Positions 13,594-14,204 of a DNA stretch of 14,204 bases are shown here, piece after piece. Within the stretch, counting starts at the first letter, position 1; every line of letters begins with the position of its first letter. Source of the stretch: an uncultured Clostridia bacterium (GTDB taxonomy: Bacteria; Bacillota; Clostridia; Oscillospirales; Acutalibacteraceae); assembly GCA_947624755.1 (NCBI GenBank), contig CANQLQ010000019.1, positions 1 to 14,204 on the forward strand, given 5' to 3'. The notes below the pieces were generated by a model. The model did not search any database, had not been told where the DNA came from, and saw only the letters and a list, made by a program, of their open reading frames with translations. The translations under genes were made by a program, and so were the position numbers.

Positions 13594-13794
13594 TCACCAA
13601 TCACACAAATCCATATCTTCAATCCATACTATCATTTTTCCATTTTTAAATTCTAACCAGCCTTCTTTTTCCGCTTTTTCGATGTCTTCGAAAGTGTCAT
13701 AACCCCAATCGTCAGTTCCTGTCATTCTCTTAAATGCTTCTTTAACAGATTGCACATTTTTATCTGCCTCTGCTATAAATAATATATTAAACAT
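13594..13794 (-). CDS. Small acidic early protein of unknown function, 66 residues
   Basis: Not recognised. Acidic (many Asp and Glu, such as DDWGYDTFEDIEKAEKEGW and the end WIEDMDLCDW) with four Trp. It is soluble and has no signal sequence. The ribosome site AGGGGTGAT lies upstream of the ATG. Position second after the early promoter suggests expression just after DNA entry; small acidic early proteins often block host proteins or defences, but that is only an analogy. Confidence 0.65.
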   Translation of the reverse strand: MFNILFIAEADKNVQSVKEAFKRMTGTDDWGYDTFEDIEKAEKEGWLEFKNGKMIVWIEDMDLCDW

Positions 13795-13806
13795 ATATAA
13801 TCACCC

Positions 13807-14001
13807 CTATCGAATTGTCTTACCTGATAGATATTCCCAATAATTCATTAAATCGACTATTGATATAGTTTCCAATATATCATAATCAAGATTATAGTAT
13901 TCAATTATTCCTGTCTTATAATCTATACTATCAACCTCAATATGAACACCCCATAATATGTATTCCATTTCCTCAATTGTTCTTTCCACAAATCTTTTCA
14001 T
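13807..14001 (-). CDS. First early gene, small acidic protein of unknown function, 64 residues
   Basis: Not recognised. It is the first gene to be transcribed. The product MKRFVERTIEEMEYILWGVH and onward is acidic and rich in Ile, Tyr and Glu, likely mixed alpha/beta, without membrane segments. It has a very good ribosome site, GGAGGT (14008-14013), six bases before the ATG, and the strong early promoter upstream, so high early expression is expected. Candidate roles are host takeover, anti-defence or transcription control; none is shown by the sequence. Confidence 0.7.
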   Translation of the reverse strand: MKRFVERTIEEMEYILWGVHIEVDSIDYKTGIIEYYNLDYDILETISIVDLMNYWEYLSGKTIR

Positions 14002-14048
14002 TTTCGTACCTCCATTTTTTAATTTTGTGTTTCCTTGTTTCTGATATC

Positions 14049-14077
14049 ATTATCTCACGCATTAATTTTACTGTCAA
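14049..14077 (-). promoter_or_regulatory. Early promoter
   Basis: On the minus strand TTGACA (14072-14077), a 17-base spacer and GATAAT (14049-14054): a perfect -35 and a one-mismatch -10. Upstream (14078-14105) is an A- and T-tract-rich stretch with TTGAAAAA twice, which could act as an UP element. The start at about 14042 gives a leader of about 40 bases before the first early gene. The parS site 14130-14145 lies about 50 bp upstream, so ParB loading could affect this promoter. Confidence 0.8.
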
Positions 14078-14110
14078 CATAAATTTTAAAAATTTTTCAA
14101 TTTTTCAACG

Positions 14111-14145
14111 CAAACACATGTTCGATTAATGTTTCACGTGAAACA
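14111..14145. repeat. Inner part of the terminal repeat (right copy)
   Basis: Inverted match to 320-354. It overlaps the 77-base terminal repeat at the parS site (14130-14145), so the right end appears to preserve a continuous 94-base repeat. The left end has that repeat split in two. Confidence 0.9.
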
Positions 14146-14204
14146 TTATTATAGGCGCGGTTGATTTCTCGGTGGGGAAATTTATTTTTTGCTGTCAGAT
14201 GGTA
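14128..14204. repeat. Right terminal inverted repeat and replication origin
   Basis: Perfect inverted copy of 1-77. It contains the sixth parS site and lies directly upstream of the early promoter. Its presence at the other end of the window shows that the window is an end-to-end linear genome rather than a fragment. The terminal protein link itself is inferred from the encoded protein-primed polymerase. Confidence 0.95.
14130..14145. promoter_or_regulatory. parS site 6 (inside right terminal repeat)
   Basis: Exact TGTTTCACGTGAAACA and the only copy at the right end. It is the counterpart of both site 1 (by the 77-base repeat) and site 5 (by the displaced 35-base block). It lies about 50 bp upstream of the early promoter -35 box. 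Confidence 0.85.

Noticed and set aside
1..14204. Prophage or plasmid interpretation based on parS sites
   Set aside because: No integrase, repressor, ParA/ParB or plasmid replication gene; the terminal inverted repeats and protein-primed polymerase explain a linear lytic-type genome.

Overview
The window looks like a complete or nearly complete linear genome of a small tailed phage of the phi29 type (podovirus with protein-primed replication). Four things point to this. The two ends are perfect inverted copies of each other (1-77 and 14128-14204). A protein-primed family B DNA polymerase follows a small candidate terminal protein gene. A gp16-type packaging ATPase is present. The structural set matches phi29: scaffold-like protein, capsid, tail knob, portal/upper collar and lower collar. 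Low GC, strong purine-rich Shine-Dalgarno sites, a GH25 lysozyme, a phage tail lysozyme and a BhlA-like holin suggest a Gram-positive (Firmicutes) host, possibly from a gut community; the host itself is inferred. No integrase, repressor, ParA/ParB, tRNA or CRISPR was seen.

Every gene lies on the minus strand, so the genome is read from right to left. At the right end an excellent sigma-A-type promoter (14049-14077) precedes three small genes without recognised homologues, then the candidate terminal protein, the DNA polymerase, a bacterial-type SSB and the packaging ATPase. After the ATPase comes the only sizeable internal gap (8967-9085). It holds a second strong promoter followed at once by a sequence that folds into a compact branched RNA closed by a 13-bp stem; this is a candidate packaging RNA (pRNA). 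Late genes follow: scaffold candidate, major capsid protein, tail knob, GH25 endolysin, two small membrane proteins (holin candidates), tail lysozyme, portal, lower collar, a coiled-coil appendage protein and a terminal fibre-like protein. The lysis cassette sits between the tail knob and portal genes, unlike phi29.

The left 368 bases have no gene. They carry five copies of the palindrome TGTTTCACGTGAAACA (one with a changed first base), and a sixth lies in the right terminal repeat. This is the consensus parS site bound by the chromosomal partition protein ParB/Spo0J of bacteria. The phage has no ParB of its own, so the likeliest reading is that it uses the host ParB, perhaps to ride with the chromosome, to enter spores, to bridge its two ends or to influence transcription or replication. 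The left terminal repeat is interrupted at a parS site: sequence next to parS in the right repeat reappears 260 bp further in at the left, as if the array grew or shrank by recombination between parS copies.

The genes form one programme: replication from protein-capped ends (terminal protein, polymerase, SSB), packaging (ATPase plus candidate pRNA), capsid and tail assembly, and lysis (GH25 enzyme plus holin). Start sites were moved from the longest open frame where a Shine-Dalgarno site or gene overlap argued for it; those cases are stated.
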